Assembly (NCBI GenBank): GCA_964610765.1
Contig: CAZSWS010000014.1
Span: forward strand, 1 to 46,977
DNA: 46,977 nt
Direction: 5' to 3'
Source of the DNA: CAZSWS01 sp964610765
GTDB lineage: Bacteria; Bacteroidota; Bacteroidia; Bacteroidales; Tannerellaceae
Part shown: piece after piece, positions 26,422 to 35,232 of the stretch
How positions within the stretch are numbered: the stretch's first letter is position 1
How the letters are laid out: each line of letters opens with the position of its first letter
Program-made: the position numbers and the translations under genes
The notes under the pieces: generated by a model
Databases searched by the model: none
What the model was told of the DNA's origin: nothing
The model's input: only the letters and a program-made list of their open reading frames with translations

Positions 26422-28443
26422 TTATCTCCTGCTGTCGATGACTAAAAGTTCGTTTTTATCGTCAGATATCAGGCTGATGAATCGCTCGTATTCTCTAAGC
26501 ACATCAATAATTACTTCCTCCTTGGTCATATATTGGATATCGTTTCCTTTGCGTCCATCGTTGAAGTACGTAATGGGGATATAGACCTTTCCCGCCTCAA
26601 CATCCGGTGTGTTATCATCATCAATCAGATACTCGGAAATAGTTTGACGCTCTGCAACTACTCCATAGCGGAAATTGCGTATTTTATCATGCTTGATGAA
26701 TAGCTCTATGGACAAATCGGTGTTTTTCCCAAGAATGATTTTTGATTCTATATTATTCAAAGACAGTTCTTTTTGTAATTCTTCAAAAGCATCTTTAACT
26801 GTTTCACCTAAAAAGGTGCGTACATCTTTCTTTTCCGAAAAAGTAAGTATTCTATTTAATCGCTCTTTCCATTTGCTTGCATCCCAGCTCATGCTTCCAT
26901 ACGGCAACTTAGTATTATGAAACAGATGGTCTATTTGCAATGCTTTCCACAAACAATAGCAAAGCAGCAACATGATTAACCCAAACGGCAAGGCGGAAAT
27001 TAGCGTCATAGTTTGCAAAGAGGGAAGTCCGCCTGATCGTAGCAGAGCCAATGAAAGAATCACCAATAAGAATCCCCAAAAGACATTTTGCCATTTAGGT
27101 GTTTCTCTTTTTCCTCCGGACGAGATACTATTCATTACCAGTATACCTGAATCGGCTGAAGTAACAAAAAAGACTGCAATCATCAATATCGCTAGGACAT
27201 TAAGAACCGATGTTAATGGGAAATACTCAAAAAATCGGAACAATAAAATATCTGTATTGTCTGCCATCTGACTAAGCGCTCCATTTCCTACATATTTGTC
27301 AATCCATACAGCACTGCTACCAAATACCGTCATCCATATAAAGTTAAACAAGGAAGGAACCAGCAAAACAGCAACAATATATTCTCGTATAGTTCGCCCT
27401 TTCGAGATGCGGGCTATAAATAAGCCCACAAAAGGAGCCCACGATATCCACCATGCCCAATACAAAATAGTCCAGCCTGAAAACCACTCTTGCGCCTCTG
27501 TTTCATAAGCAAACGTATTGAATGTCAAGCTAGGCAAGTTGCTGATATAATATCCGATTCCTTCACTGAAGGTACTTAGTATATAGATGGTAGGTCCCAT
27601 CAACAAAATGAAAATCATTAAGATACCGGCAAGATACATATTCAACTCACTCAACCGCTTGATACCTTTATCAACCCCGGTCAGGGCAGAGGTTACTGCA
27701 ATAGCCATCACTACGACCACAATCATCGCCTGAAATGTAAAACTAATTTCAGGCACAACGCCAATACTTTTCAAACCGGCATTCAACTGAACCACACCAA
27801 ACCCCAACGTAGTAGCAATACCAAAAAACGTACTACACAAAGCAAACGTATCAACGACATTACCAACGGGACCATATATTTTATCTTTCAACAAGGGGTA
27901 CAACCCACTCCGTATAGCTAAAGGCAACTTATACCTATAAGCAAAATAGGCTAATACCAAGCCCATCACAGCATAAATTGCCCACGCATGTATCCCCCAG
28001 TGGAAAAATGTGTATAATTGAGCTTCTTTGGCACGAAGTGCTGTATCTTCTATCGCCGGATGCGCATAGTGAGAGATAGTTTCAGCCACACCAAAATACA
28101 TCAATCCAATCCCCATCCCTGCGGCAAAAAGCATGGCTATCCACGAGAAAAAGCTATACTTCGGTCTGGAATCATCAGAACCCAGCCTAATATTCCCTAA
28201 TTTACTAAGGGCTATTATGATTAGAAAAAGGATGAATATGGTTGTTAGAAGCACATACACCCAATTTAGATTTTTAGAAAAATACGTTTGAATAACCGTG
28301 AGCAACTCATTGGCCTTCTGAGGGAAAATAAAACAATAAAGTGAGATAAGTAGAATCACTATCAATCCGGGTAGGGCGACTGATTTTGTAAATGTTGTTT
28401 TAAAAAAAAGGGCTTCTTTCAGTTTCTTTATTAATTTCATCAT
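26422..28443 (-). CDS. BCCT-family betaine/choline/carnitine transporter, BetT-like
   Basis: A 673-residue polytopic protein with about 12 TM helices over residues 25-500. It carries GMGIGLMYFGVAETISHY, a WAIYAVMGLVLAYF segment and the BCCT signature WISWAPFVGLFIARISKGRT. A hydrophilic C-terminal domain of about 170 residues follows, a length that resembles E. coli BetT rather than the shorter BetP/CaiT proteins. BCCT carriers move quaternary-ammonium compounds across the inner membrane, usually coupled to ions. The gene stands alone on the minus strand. Its leader carries a strong inverted repeat (28490-28517). The exact substrate is not determinable from the sequence. Confidence 0.93.
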   Translation of the reverse strand: MMKLIKKLKEALFFKTTFTKSVALPGLIVILLISLYCFIFPQKANELLTVIQTYFSKNLNWVYVLLTTIFILFLIIIALSKLGNIRLGSDDSRPKYSFFSWIAMLFAAGMGIGLMYFGVAETISHYAHPAIEDTALRAKEAQLYTFFHWGIHAWAIYAVMGLVLAYFAYRYKLPLAIRSGLYPLLKDKIYGPVGNVVDTFALCSTFFGIATTLGFGVVQLNAGLKSIGVVPEISFTFQAMIVVVVMAIAVTSALTGVDKGIKRLSELNMYLAGILMIFILLMGPTIYILSTFSEGIGYYISNLPSLTFNTFAYETEAQEWFSGWTILYWAWWISWAPFVGLFIARISKGRTIREYIVAVLLVPSLFNFIWMTVFGSSAVWIDKYVGNGALSQMADNTDILLFRFFEYFPLTSVLNVLAILMIAVFFVTSADSGILVMNSISSGGKRETPKWQNVFWGFLLVILSLALLRSGGLPSLQTMTLISALPFGLIMLLLCYCLWKALQIDHLFHNTKLPYGSMSWDASKWKERLNRILTFSEKKDVRTFLGETVKDAFEELQKELSLNNIESKIILGKNTDLSIELFIKHDKIRNFRYGVVAERQTISEYLIDDDNTPDVEAGKVYIPITYFNDGRKGNDIQYMTKEEVIIDVLREYERFISLISDDKNELLVIDSRR

Positions 28444-28489
28444 TCAAGTAAAATTTGTCTCGAGATATCTATTTATAAACCCACAGAAC

Positions 28490-28517
28490 CTTTATGCCTT
28501 ACCAAAAAGGCATAAAG
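28490..28517 (-). promoter_or_regulatory. 11-bp perfect inverted repeat in the BCCT transporter leader
   Basis: CTTTATGCCTT (28490-28500) pairs with AAGGCATAAAG (28507-28517) over a 6-base loop, 46 bases upstream of the ATG. It is a candidate operator or a leader-RNA hairpin for the transporter gene; no T-run argues against simple termination. Confidence 0.5.
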
Positions 28518-28947
28518 AGGAGTATAAACTAGCTTACTAACCAAATATCTAAATGGAAGAAAATAGAAATGGGTTTGTGTAGTTTTCGAGAAATAAAAAG
28601 GATATTTTCTTCTATCCTCAATTCTTATAGATTCTCGTATGAAGTAGCAAATATATGCAAAAAATCAGGCACTGAAAAATGGAATCAATCTAAGAACAGG
28701 CTCAAAAAACCGTTTTAGACCCGTAAAACCAACGAATCATTTTTCAAAGTCAGGTGTATATTTTGCCCAGTAAGGAGCTTGCTAGGGGCTAATCACTCAC
28801 ACTAAAATCCACACATTCATGAGTGTTAAATACTCTATGAAACATTCAAAAACAAACGAATTCATCCAATACAACCAAAGCCCAAAACTGCCAAATTGAC
28901 AGCTCCAAGGACAAGAGCAACGCATTGACTAACAGCTGATTAAAAGC

Positions 28948-29050
28948 ACTATACCGTTTTATAAAAAAGACTATATTGAAATTCAAAAAAGACTATAGAC
29001 TTTTTAGTAAAACACTATACCCTTTTTAAGAAAAGTCTATAGTCTTTTTT
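28948..29050. repeat. Cluster of related AT-rich repeats with a 20-bp perfect inverted repeat
   Basis: The 20-base arm at 28985-29004 is the exact reverse complement of 29031-29050, with a 26-base spacer. AAAAAAGACTATA occurs in direct orientation at 28963-28975 and again at 28985. CACTATACC is likewise repeated near 28948 and 29013. It could act as a bidirectional terminator (A-run/T-run ends) or be a remnant of a small repeat element. Confidence 0.6.
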
Positions 29051-29080
29051 CTCTGACACAATGGCAGTATTTTTATTTCT

Positions 29081-29129
29081 AAAAAAACGGTATTCATATA
29101 AGCTTTTATCAGCTCATACGAACACCGTT
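29081..29129 (-). terminator. Rho-independent terminator of the acyl-CoA carboxylase operon
   Basis: On the minus strand AACGGTGTTC and GAATACCGTT pair (one mismatch), with an inner AGCT-centred stem, and lead straight into a run of T. It lies about 140 bases past the BCCP stop. Confidence 0.75.
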
Positions 29130-29268
29130 CAATCAGTTTTTTTATGTTTATTAAAGTTTAATTTACAGAGAATAGCATTTCACCAGACCAAGGACAGATA
29201 TTTAAATCCATATAAACAATTAAAGAACATTTACTATCGGATACTCTCTGTTCCCCTCTGTAAAATGA

Positions 29269-29793
29269 TTATTCTAAAACCACCAGTTTATCTTGAAGAC
29301 TCACCTTATCACCATCTTTTACAAAAACCTCTTTGACTACTCCATCCACTGAAGCTTTAATTTCATTCTCCATCTTCATGGCGACCAGCACACATAATGC
29401 ATCGCCGGACTTCACTGCATCACCCGGTTTTACATATACTTTTTGTATCACGCCGGGCATGGGTGTTGTAACGACTTGTACGCCGGCATGACCGGCTTTT
29501 TCATGCGTTTGTCGGGTTTGTTCCAACTCATTCACCAAGTCAATATGATAGAGGTCTCCTCGATTAATCACCTCATACGAAGCACTATTCACACGCGTCA
29601 ACTGCACACCATTTGAGCGATTATCAATAATAACAGAGAAGAGAGAGTCTCCTCCTAAATTATAGTCTACTTCATATTCTTTACCGTTGACTAATACTTT
29701 TTTTATCGGTCCATCTTCAATAATCTCTATTTTATACTCTTTGTCCGGGAAGTCATCCACATGTGCATAATAGGTTGCTAAAGCTTTTTTCAT
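29269..29793 (-). CDS. Biotin carboxyl carrier subunit of an acyl-CoA carboxylase
   Basis: A 174-residue protein. Its C-terminal biotinyl domain (about 105-174) contains TPMPGVIQKVYVKPGD and the AMKM motif with biotinylated Lys140, ending DKVSLQDKLVVLE. The N-terminal half (about 15-95) is a separate beta-rich region, as in BCCPs of propionyl-CoA carboxylase-like complexes. It carries CO2 from the biotin carboxylase (upstream gene, 15 bases away) to the carboxyltransferase. The domain order and neighbours make this the last gene of a three-subunit operon. Confidence 0.93.
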   Translation of the reverse strand: MKKALATYYAHVDDFPDKEYKIEIIEDGPIKKVLVNGKEYEVDYNLGGDSLFSVIIDNRSNGVQLTRVNSASYEVINRGDLYHIDLVNELEQTRQTHEKAGHAGVQVVTTPMPGVIQKVYVKPGDAVKSGDALCVLVAMKMENEIKASVDGVVKEVFVKDGDKVSLQDKLVVLE

Positions 29794-29808
29794 TTCGTCT
29801 GTCTCCTA

Positions 29809-31320
29809 TTAATAGTTATTAGCCGTCATTTGTAATTTACCATAGTATTTCCACAGAGATTCACCCACCACAGGCAACGTCGTAGCCCTGGCTGCGGCTT
29901 CTTTTTCCAGCTCATAATGTCGCAAGGCAGCCGTAATAATAGCCACGGTTGGATCGCTACTCTGTTTTTTCTTTAGGTCTTCTTTATCAAATCGCGTATC
30001 AATAAAGGTCGTATCATAATCTCCCTTCTCAAAGGCTTCGTTTTTCAACACACGTTGATGGAAAGGAATGGTTGTTTTGATTCCCAACATCTTATACTCG
30101 CGTAAAGCCCGTCGCAAAGTGGCGATAGCCGATTCGCGCGTACGCCCCCAAGAGCATATTTTCGCAATCATGGAATCATAGTGCAACGAGACTTCAAACC
30201 CGGCATACACCGAACTATCAATCCGAATATTACGACCTTCCGGCACTTCTCTCACCATAATAATTCCGGGAGAAGGCATAAAATTGTTCACCGGGTCTTC
30301 CGCATAAATTCGGCATTCTATAGCACAACCATGTATTTTCACATCCTGTTGTTGATAGGGCAACCGATTTCCTCCGGCTACCAATATCATATCCCGAACA
30401 ATGTCTACTCCGGTACATAGCTCCGTAACCGGATGCTCAACCTGCAAACGTGTATTCATTTCCAAGAAATAGAAATTCCGATTTTTATCCACCATAAACT
30501 CCAATGTTCCGGCACTGTAGTAGCCTATTTTCTTAGCGGCATCCACAGCCATTTCTTGCATCTTTTTCCGAATATCCGGAGTCAAAAAAGGCGAAGGAGA
30601 TTCTTCTATTAGTTTCTGGTTACGTCGTTGGATGGAACATTCTCTTTCTCCCAAATGAACTACATTGCCATACCGGTCTCCTATTATTTGAACTTCAATG
30701 TGGTGAGGTTGTTCAATATATTTTTCGATATAAATGGCATCATTCCCAAACGCATGTCCTGCTTCTGATTTAGACAGTCGCATAGCCCCTTCCAATTCGT
30801 CCGGAGAATGAACCAATCGCATACCTTTGCCTCCACCACCGGCCAACGCTTTAAGCATGATCGGATAGCCTACTTCTTCAGCTACTTTACGCGCTTCTTC
30901 GATGGATTCAATCGGTGACTCAACGCCCGGGACAACGGGCAAGCCGACTTCTTTCATCATTTTTCTGGCTTGTGTCTTGATACCCATCTGCTCAATAATA
31001 TCTGCGCTAGGACCAATAAAGATGACCCCTTCTTTTTCGCACTGACGAGCAAAATCAGCATTTTCAGACAAAAAACCATAACCCGGATGGATAGCTGCTC
31101 CTGTTTTTTTGGCTATTTCTAAAATCCTATCCGGTTTCAAGTAAGAGGTATCGTCAGCAGAGTCAGATATACAATAAGCCTCTTCCGCATACCTCACATG
31201 AAGTGCTCCACGATCCACTTGGGTATAAATGGCTACCGTATCCAACTCCATCACTCTGCATGTGCGAAAAATACGCAGTGCTATTTCTCCTCGATTAGCT
31301 ACTAATACTTTCTTTATCAT
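29809..31320 (-). CDS. accC: Biotin carboxylase subunit (AccC-like)
   Basis: A 503-residue protein with the complete biotin carboxylase fold. VLVANRGEIALRIFR opens the N-terminal domain, the ATP-grasp glycine loop is ALAGGGGKGMR near residue 160, and FLEMNTRLQVEHPVTE near 285 supplies catalytic and metal ligands. It uses ATP and bicarbonate to carboxylate biotin on the carrier. It is about 50 residues longer than E. coli AccC, with a C-terminal extension after residue 450, as in propionyl-CoA carboxylase-type subunits. It lies between the carboxyltransferase (11-base gap) and BCCP genes. Confidence 0.95.
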   Translation of the reverse strand: MIKKVLVANRGEIALRIFRTCRVMELDTVAIYTQVDRGALHVRYAEEAYCISDSADDTSYLKPDRILEIAKKTGAAIHPGYGFLSENADFARQCEKEGVIFIGPSADIIEQMGIKTQARKMMKEVGLPVVPGVESPIESIEEARKVAEEVGYPIMLKALAGGGGKGMRLVHSPDELEGAMRLSKSEAGHAFGNDAIYIEKYIEQPHHIEVQIIGDRYGNVVHLGERECSIQRRNQKLIEESPSPFLTPDIRKKMQEMAVDAAKKIGYYSAGTLEFMVDKNRNFYFLEMNTRLQVEHPVTELCTGVDIVRDMILVAGGNRLPYQQQDVKIHGCAIECRIYAEDPVNNFMPSPGIIMVREVPEGRNIRIDSSVYAGFEVSLHYDSMIAKICSWGRTRESAIATLRRALREYKMLGIKTTIPFHQRVLKNEAFEKGDYDTTFIDTRFDKEDLKKKQSSDPTVAIITAALRHYELEKEAAARATTLPVVGESLWKYYGKLQMTANNY

Positions 31321-31331
31321 AATCTGAGTTT

Positions 31332-32882
31332 TTATAGGGGTAAGTTGGAATGTTTTCTTGGAGGATTGGATTGGCGTTTATTAGCCAACATCTCAAAACT
31401 ACGAATCAGGCGAATACGTGTCACAGAAGGATCTATCACTTCATCCAAATAGCCCAATTCTGCCGCTCTATATGGATTTGCAAATTTATCTCTATACGAT
31501 TCTTGCAATTCTGTCCGCTTAGATTCTGCATCTTTCGATTTCTCAATCTCTTTTTTAAATAAGATATTCACAGCTCCGTCAGCTCCCATCACCGCAATCT
31601 CGGCAGTAGGATAAGCCAGGTTTATATCTCCACGAATATGCTTAGAACTCATCACACAATAGGCACCACCATACGATTTGCGTACAACCACCGTCACTTT
31701 AGGAACTGTAGCTTCGCAGTAGGCAAACAACAGTTTTGCACCATTGCGAATGATACCTTCATATTCTTGGTCAACACCGGGTAAGAAGCCGGGAACATCG
31801 ACCAATGTCAGAATCGGAATATTAAATGCATCACAGAAACGTACAAAACGAGCCGCTTTGACCGAAGCATTAATATCCAGTGTACCGGCCAGCACAGCGG
31901 GCTGATTAGCTACGACCCCGATCGTTTTTCCATTTAATCGCATAAAGCCAATCACTATATTTAATGCAAATGCATCTTGCACTTCATAAAACCGATGTTC
32001 ATCAGCCACTTCCAAAATCAGATTCTTTATGTCATAAGGTTGATTCGGATTCGTGGGCACTAAGTTCGTTATACTTGTTGTCAGCCTTGTAGGCGAATCA
32101 AGTGTAGGAACAAACGGAGGTTCTTCCATATTATTCCCGGGCAGATAGGTTATCAGTTCCCGAATACGATTAATGCAGTCAATATCATTCTCGGCTGCAA
32201 AATGGGCTACACCTGACTTAGTCATGTGTACATTCGATCCCCCCAGCTCTTCTTTAGTCACCTCTTCTTGCGTAACGCTTTTTACGACATCCGGGCCTGT
32301 AATGAACATGTAGCTGCTAGGCTTGACCATAAATATAAAATCGGTCAATGCAGGAGAATAGACAGCACCTCCGGCACAAGGTCCCATAATGGCACTGATT
32401 TGAGGAACTACGCCGGATGCCATCGAATTTCTTAAAAAGATATCCGCATATCCACCCAGCGAGCGCACACCTTCTTGTATACGAGCTCCGCCGGAGTCGT
32501 TCATTCCTATCACCGGAGCACCCATCTGCATAGCCATATCCATCACTTTACAGATTTTCTTAGCATATGTTTCAGACAATGAGCCTCCAAAAACAGTAAA
32601 ATCTTGTGCAAAAACAAAAACCAGGCGTTCGCCAATCATTCCATATCCGGTAACCACCCCATCACCAAGAATCTTTGATTTCTCCATGCCAAAATCGGTA
32701 GTCCGATGAGTCACTAATTTGTCTAACTCGACAAAAGAACCTTTTTCTAACAAAAGGTCTATTCGTTCACGTGCAGTTAGCTTTCCAGCTTGGTGCTGTT
32801 TTTCAATTCTAGCTGCTCCTCCTCCTTGTTCCGCTTCATTATTTAAGTCGGTTAATTTCTTTAGTAGGTCTTTCATGGGCAT
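31332..32882 (-). CDS. Acyl-CoA carboxyltransferase subunit (propionyl-CoA carboxylase beta-like)
   Basis: A 516-residue protein with both crotonase-fold halves of the PccB/MmdA family: DSGGARIQEGVRSLGGYADI and GPCAGGAVYSPALTDF in the first half, and VDVPGFLPGVDQE and SSKHIRGDINLAYPTAEIAV in the second. The aspartate in RGDINLAYP falls where propionyl-preferring enzymes carry Asp, so propionyl-CoA (methylmalonyl-CoA formation) is a reasonable inference. The linked biotin carboxylase argues against the sodium-pumping decarboxylase alternative. It is the first gene of the operon. Confidence 0.92.
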   Translation of the reverse strand: MPMKDLLKKLTDLNNEAEQGGGAARIEKQHQAGKLTARERIDLLLEKGSFVELDKLVTHRTTDFGMEKSKILGDGVVTGYGMIGERLVFVFAQDFTVFGGSLSETYAKKICKVMDMAMQMGAPVIGMNDSGGARIQEGVRSLGGYADIFLRNSMASGVVPQISAIMGPCAGGAVYSPALTDFIFMVKPSSYMFITGPDVVKSVTQEEVTKEELGGSNVHMTKSGVAHFAAENDIDCINRIRELITYLPGNNMEEPPFVPTLDSPTRLTTSITNLVPTNPNQPYDIKNLILEVADEHRFYEVQDAFALNIVIGFMRLNGKTIGVVANQPAVLAGTLDINASVKAARFVRFCDAFNIPILTLVDVPGFLPGVDQEYEGIIRNGAKLLFAYCEATVPKVTVVVRKSYGGAYCVMSSKHIRGDINLAYPTAEIAVMGADGAVNILFKKEIEKSKDAESKRTELQESYRDKFANPYRAAELGYLDEVIDPSVTRIRLIRSFEMLANKRQSNPPRKHSNLPL

Positions 32883-33055
32883 ATAATTTATTCATTAAAC
32901 TACTAGGTTTACAGCCCAATTTACTAAAAATCACGCTTAAAGCTCTCGCTTTCCTATCAATAAAAACAATGCAAACGACCCGACTCTATCAATAATTATG
33001 ATGAGCAAACCACCAAACCGCCTTCCCATGTATGATTGATAGATCCTATTTGAAT

Positions 33056-33085
33056 AAAAAAAGGTGCTCATAAATGAACACCTTT
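33056..33085 (-). terminator. Rho-independent terminator of argS
   Basis: On the minus strand AAAGGTGTTCAT pairs with ATGAGCACCTTT (one mismatch) over a tiny loop and runs into seven T. It lies about 60 bases after the argS stop. Confidence 0.85.
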
Positions 33086-33147
33086 CTATCTATTAGTTAA
33101 TAACCCACGCTATATTCTTACTGAGAATCAGCAGAAAAGCGAGAGAT

Positions 33148-34941
33148 TTACATTTTCATGGGCACTTCTACACCTAACAATGTCATGCCGGAACGAATAA
33201 TTTTCGCCACATTAGCAGACAAGACCAAACGGAACAAACGAATATCCGCATTCTCTTCACGCAAGATGAAGTGGTCGTGATAAAACTGATTGTACTCTTT
33301 GACCAGGTCATAAATATAGTTAGCAATTAAAGCCGGACTATAGCCGGCTCCCGCCTCTTTAACAATCGAAGCATAATCAGCAATCAACTGTATCAGACTT
33401 TCCTCTTTTTCACTTACAGACACCTGCAAGGGAAGCTCTTCAGGCAAAGTCAAGCCGGCTTCTTTAGCCTTTCTCAACACTGACTGTATACGAGCATGTG
33501 TATATTGAATAAACGATCCGGTATTACCATTAAAATCAATAGACTCTTTTGGATTGAACACCATGTTTTTCCTTGGGTCAACTTTAAGTATAAAATACTT
33601 CAATGACCCGAGTCCTATCATACGAACCGTACTTTCTGCCTCTTCAGGAGTCATTTCATCTAGCTTTCCGAGCTCGTTCGATATCTCACGAGCTGTGCTA
33701 ATCATCTCATCCATCAAGTCATCTGCATCAACCACAGTTCCTTCACGGCTTTTCATCTTTCCTTCCGGCAGTTCAACCATGCCGTATGAGAAATGAACCA
33801 ATCCTTTACCGAAAGCAAAGCCCAGTTTATCTAAAAGGATAGACAGCACTTGAAAGTGATAGTTTTGCTCATTGCCAACCACATAAACCATCTTATCAAT
33901 GGAGTAATCATCAAAGCGGATTTTTGCAGTTCCGATATCTTGCGTCATATAGACCGACGTGCCATCAGAACGCAAAAGGATTTTCTCGTCCAAACCTTCA
34001 GCTGTAAGGTCAGCCCAAACAGAGCCATCTTCACGACGATAAAACACGCCTTTGTCCAACCCTGCCAGCACTGCATCTTTACCCTCTAAGTAGGTTTGAG
34101 ATTCGTAATATATCTTATCAAAGTCAACACCCAGTCGCTTGTAGGTCTCGTCAAAACCTGCATACACCCAACTATTCATTTTTTCCCAAAGAGCCACGAC
34201 CTCTGTGTCTCCGGCTTCCCATTTACGCAGCATTTCGCGAGCCTCACCCATTAGTTCAGATTGAGCCTCAGCTTCTTCTTGGGTCAGATTCTTTTTTCGC
34301 AATGCCGCTAGTTCTTCCTTGTAGTGCTTATCAAACAACACATAATAGTCGCCGACTAAATGATCGCCTTTCTTACCGGATGACGCGGGAGTTTCTCCAT
34401 TTCCCCATTTCTGCCAGGCAAGCATAGACTTACAAATATGAATCCCACGGTCATTGACAATGTTTGTTTTAACCACATTCAACCCATTGGCTTTAAGAAT
34501 TTCCGCCAAGCTATATCCTAATAAGTTGTTGCGGATATGCCCTAAATGGAGGGGTTTGTTCGTGTTGGGAGAAGAATATTCAACCATTACAAGTGGCGAT
34601 TCAGCTGTTGCCTTTTGAATCCCATACTCCGGTTGTTTATGTATATCATTCAGCAATCCTACCCACCGGTCAGATGCGATTGTCAAGTTCAAGAAACCTT
34701 TGATGACATTAAAATCTGAGACAGCCGACTCGTTTTCTTTCAAAAACTCACCTATTTCACCGGCAGTTTGCTCCGGAGACTTACGCGATGCTCTTAAAAA
34801 TGGAAAGACCACCAAGGTAAGATGGCCTTTAAATTCTTTTTTTGTCTTTTGAAGCTGAGCCTGTTCTTCAGTGATATCCACATTATATAAGGTCTTGATT
34901 GCGGCAATGACTGACCGACTTATTTGCTGTTCGATGGGCAT
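33148..34941 (-). CDS. argS: Arginyl-tRNA synthetase ArgS
   Basis: A 597-residue class I synthetase. It has the Arg-tRNA-synthetase N-terminal domain (1-100), the HIGH-type motif in SSPNTNKPLHLGHIRNN near residue 132, and the KMSKS-equivalent EGKMKSREGTVVDADDL near 395. The all-helical anticodon-binding DALR domain forms the C-terminus, with YDLVKEYNQFYHDH and ending MTLLGVEVPMKM. It charges tRNA-Arg in the cytosol. It is a single-gene unit with its own terminator and a TAAATTTG box upstream, divergent from the TPR/AraC regulator. Length is normal for bacterial ArgS. Confidence 0.97.
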   Translation of the reverse strand: MPIEQQISRSVIAAIKTLYNVDITEEQAQLQKTKKEFKGHLTLVVFPFLRASRKSPEQTAGEIGEFLKENESAVSDFNVIKGFLNLTIASDRWVGLLNDIHKQPEYGIQKATAESPLVMVEYSSPNTNKPLHLGHIRNNLLGYSLAEILKANGLNVVKTNIVNDRGIHICKSMLAWQKWGNGETPASSGKKGDHLVGDYYVLFDKHYKEELAALRKKNLTQEEAEAQSELMGEAREMLRKWEAGDTEVVALWEKMNSWVYAGFDETYKRLGVDFDKIYYESQTYLEGKDAVLAGLDKGVFYRREDGSVWADLTAEGLDEKILLRSDGTSVYMTQDIGTAKIRFDDYSIDKMVYVVGNEQNYHFQVLSILLDKLGFAFGKGLVHFSYGMVELPEGKMKSREGTVVDADDLMDEMISTAREISNELGKLDEMTPEEAESTVRMIGLGSLKYFILKVDPRKNMVFNPKESIDFNGNTGSFIQYTHARIQSVLRKAKEAGLTLPEELPLQVSVSEKEESLIQLIADYASIVKEAGAGYSPALIANYIYDLVKEYNQFYHDHFILREENADIRLFRLVLSANVAKIIRSGMTLLGVEVPMKM

Positions 34942-34998
34942 AATTCTTTTTTCTAAAATGATTCGTCCTAATTTAAAACTGTTTCAAACTATCAGCCA

Positions 34999-35006
34999 CA
35001 AATTTA
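34999..35006 (-). promoter_or_regulatory. Candidate -7 box of argS
   Basis: Minus-strand TAAATTTG matches TAnnTTTG exactly and lies 58 bases upstream of the argS start. No clear -33 element was found at the expected distance. Confidence 0.33.
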
Positions 35007-35232
35007 CATGTTTATTTTTAAATCAGTTATACAATCGATAGAATACAAATAAACGCTCCAAGACCATACCGAAATCGGCACCCAACCGGCTCATCTTACC
35101 ATCAAATGCATCTCCGATTTATTTAACATCATAAAAAGCCAATATGAGTAAAAGATTAAAAAAGCAACCAAAAATCATCTCATTGTTAAATATTTTCATC
35201 AAATTGCAAAAGGCACATAAATTCTTGCACAA

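Larger units (their letters stand above)
28444..29268. other. Long intergenic region with repeats and terminator hairpins
   Basis: About 825 bases separate the starts and ends of two minus-strand units. The region holds the transporter leader hairpin, a cluster of related AT-rich repeats (28948-29050) and a terminator for the carboxylase operon (29081-29129). A 91-codon plus-strand frame at 29061-29336 runs into the BCCP gene and is not credible. I see no gene here. Confidence 0.55.

Noticed and set aside
29061..29336. A 91-codon plus-strand ORF in the gap before the carboxylase genes
   Set aside because: It runs antisense into the 3' end of the BCCP gene, crosses the terminator hairpin, and has no recognisable domain or plausible composition.
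29269..32882. Sodium-pumping methylmalonyl-CoA decarboxylase
   Set aside because: The operon encodes an ATP-dependent biotin carboxylase and no membrane decarboxylase beta subunit, which favours a carboxylase.
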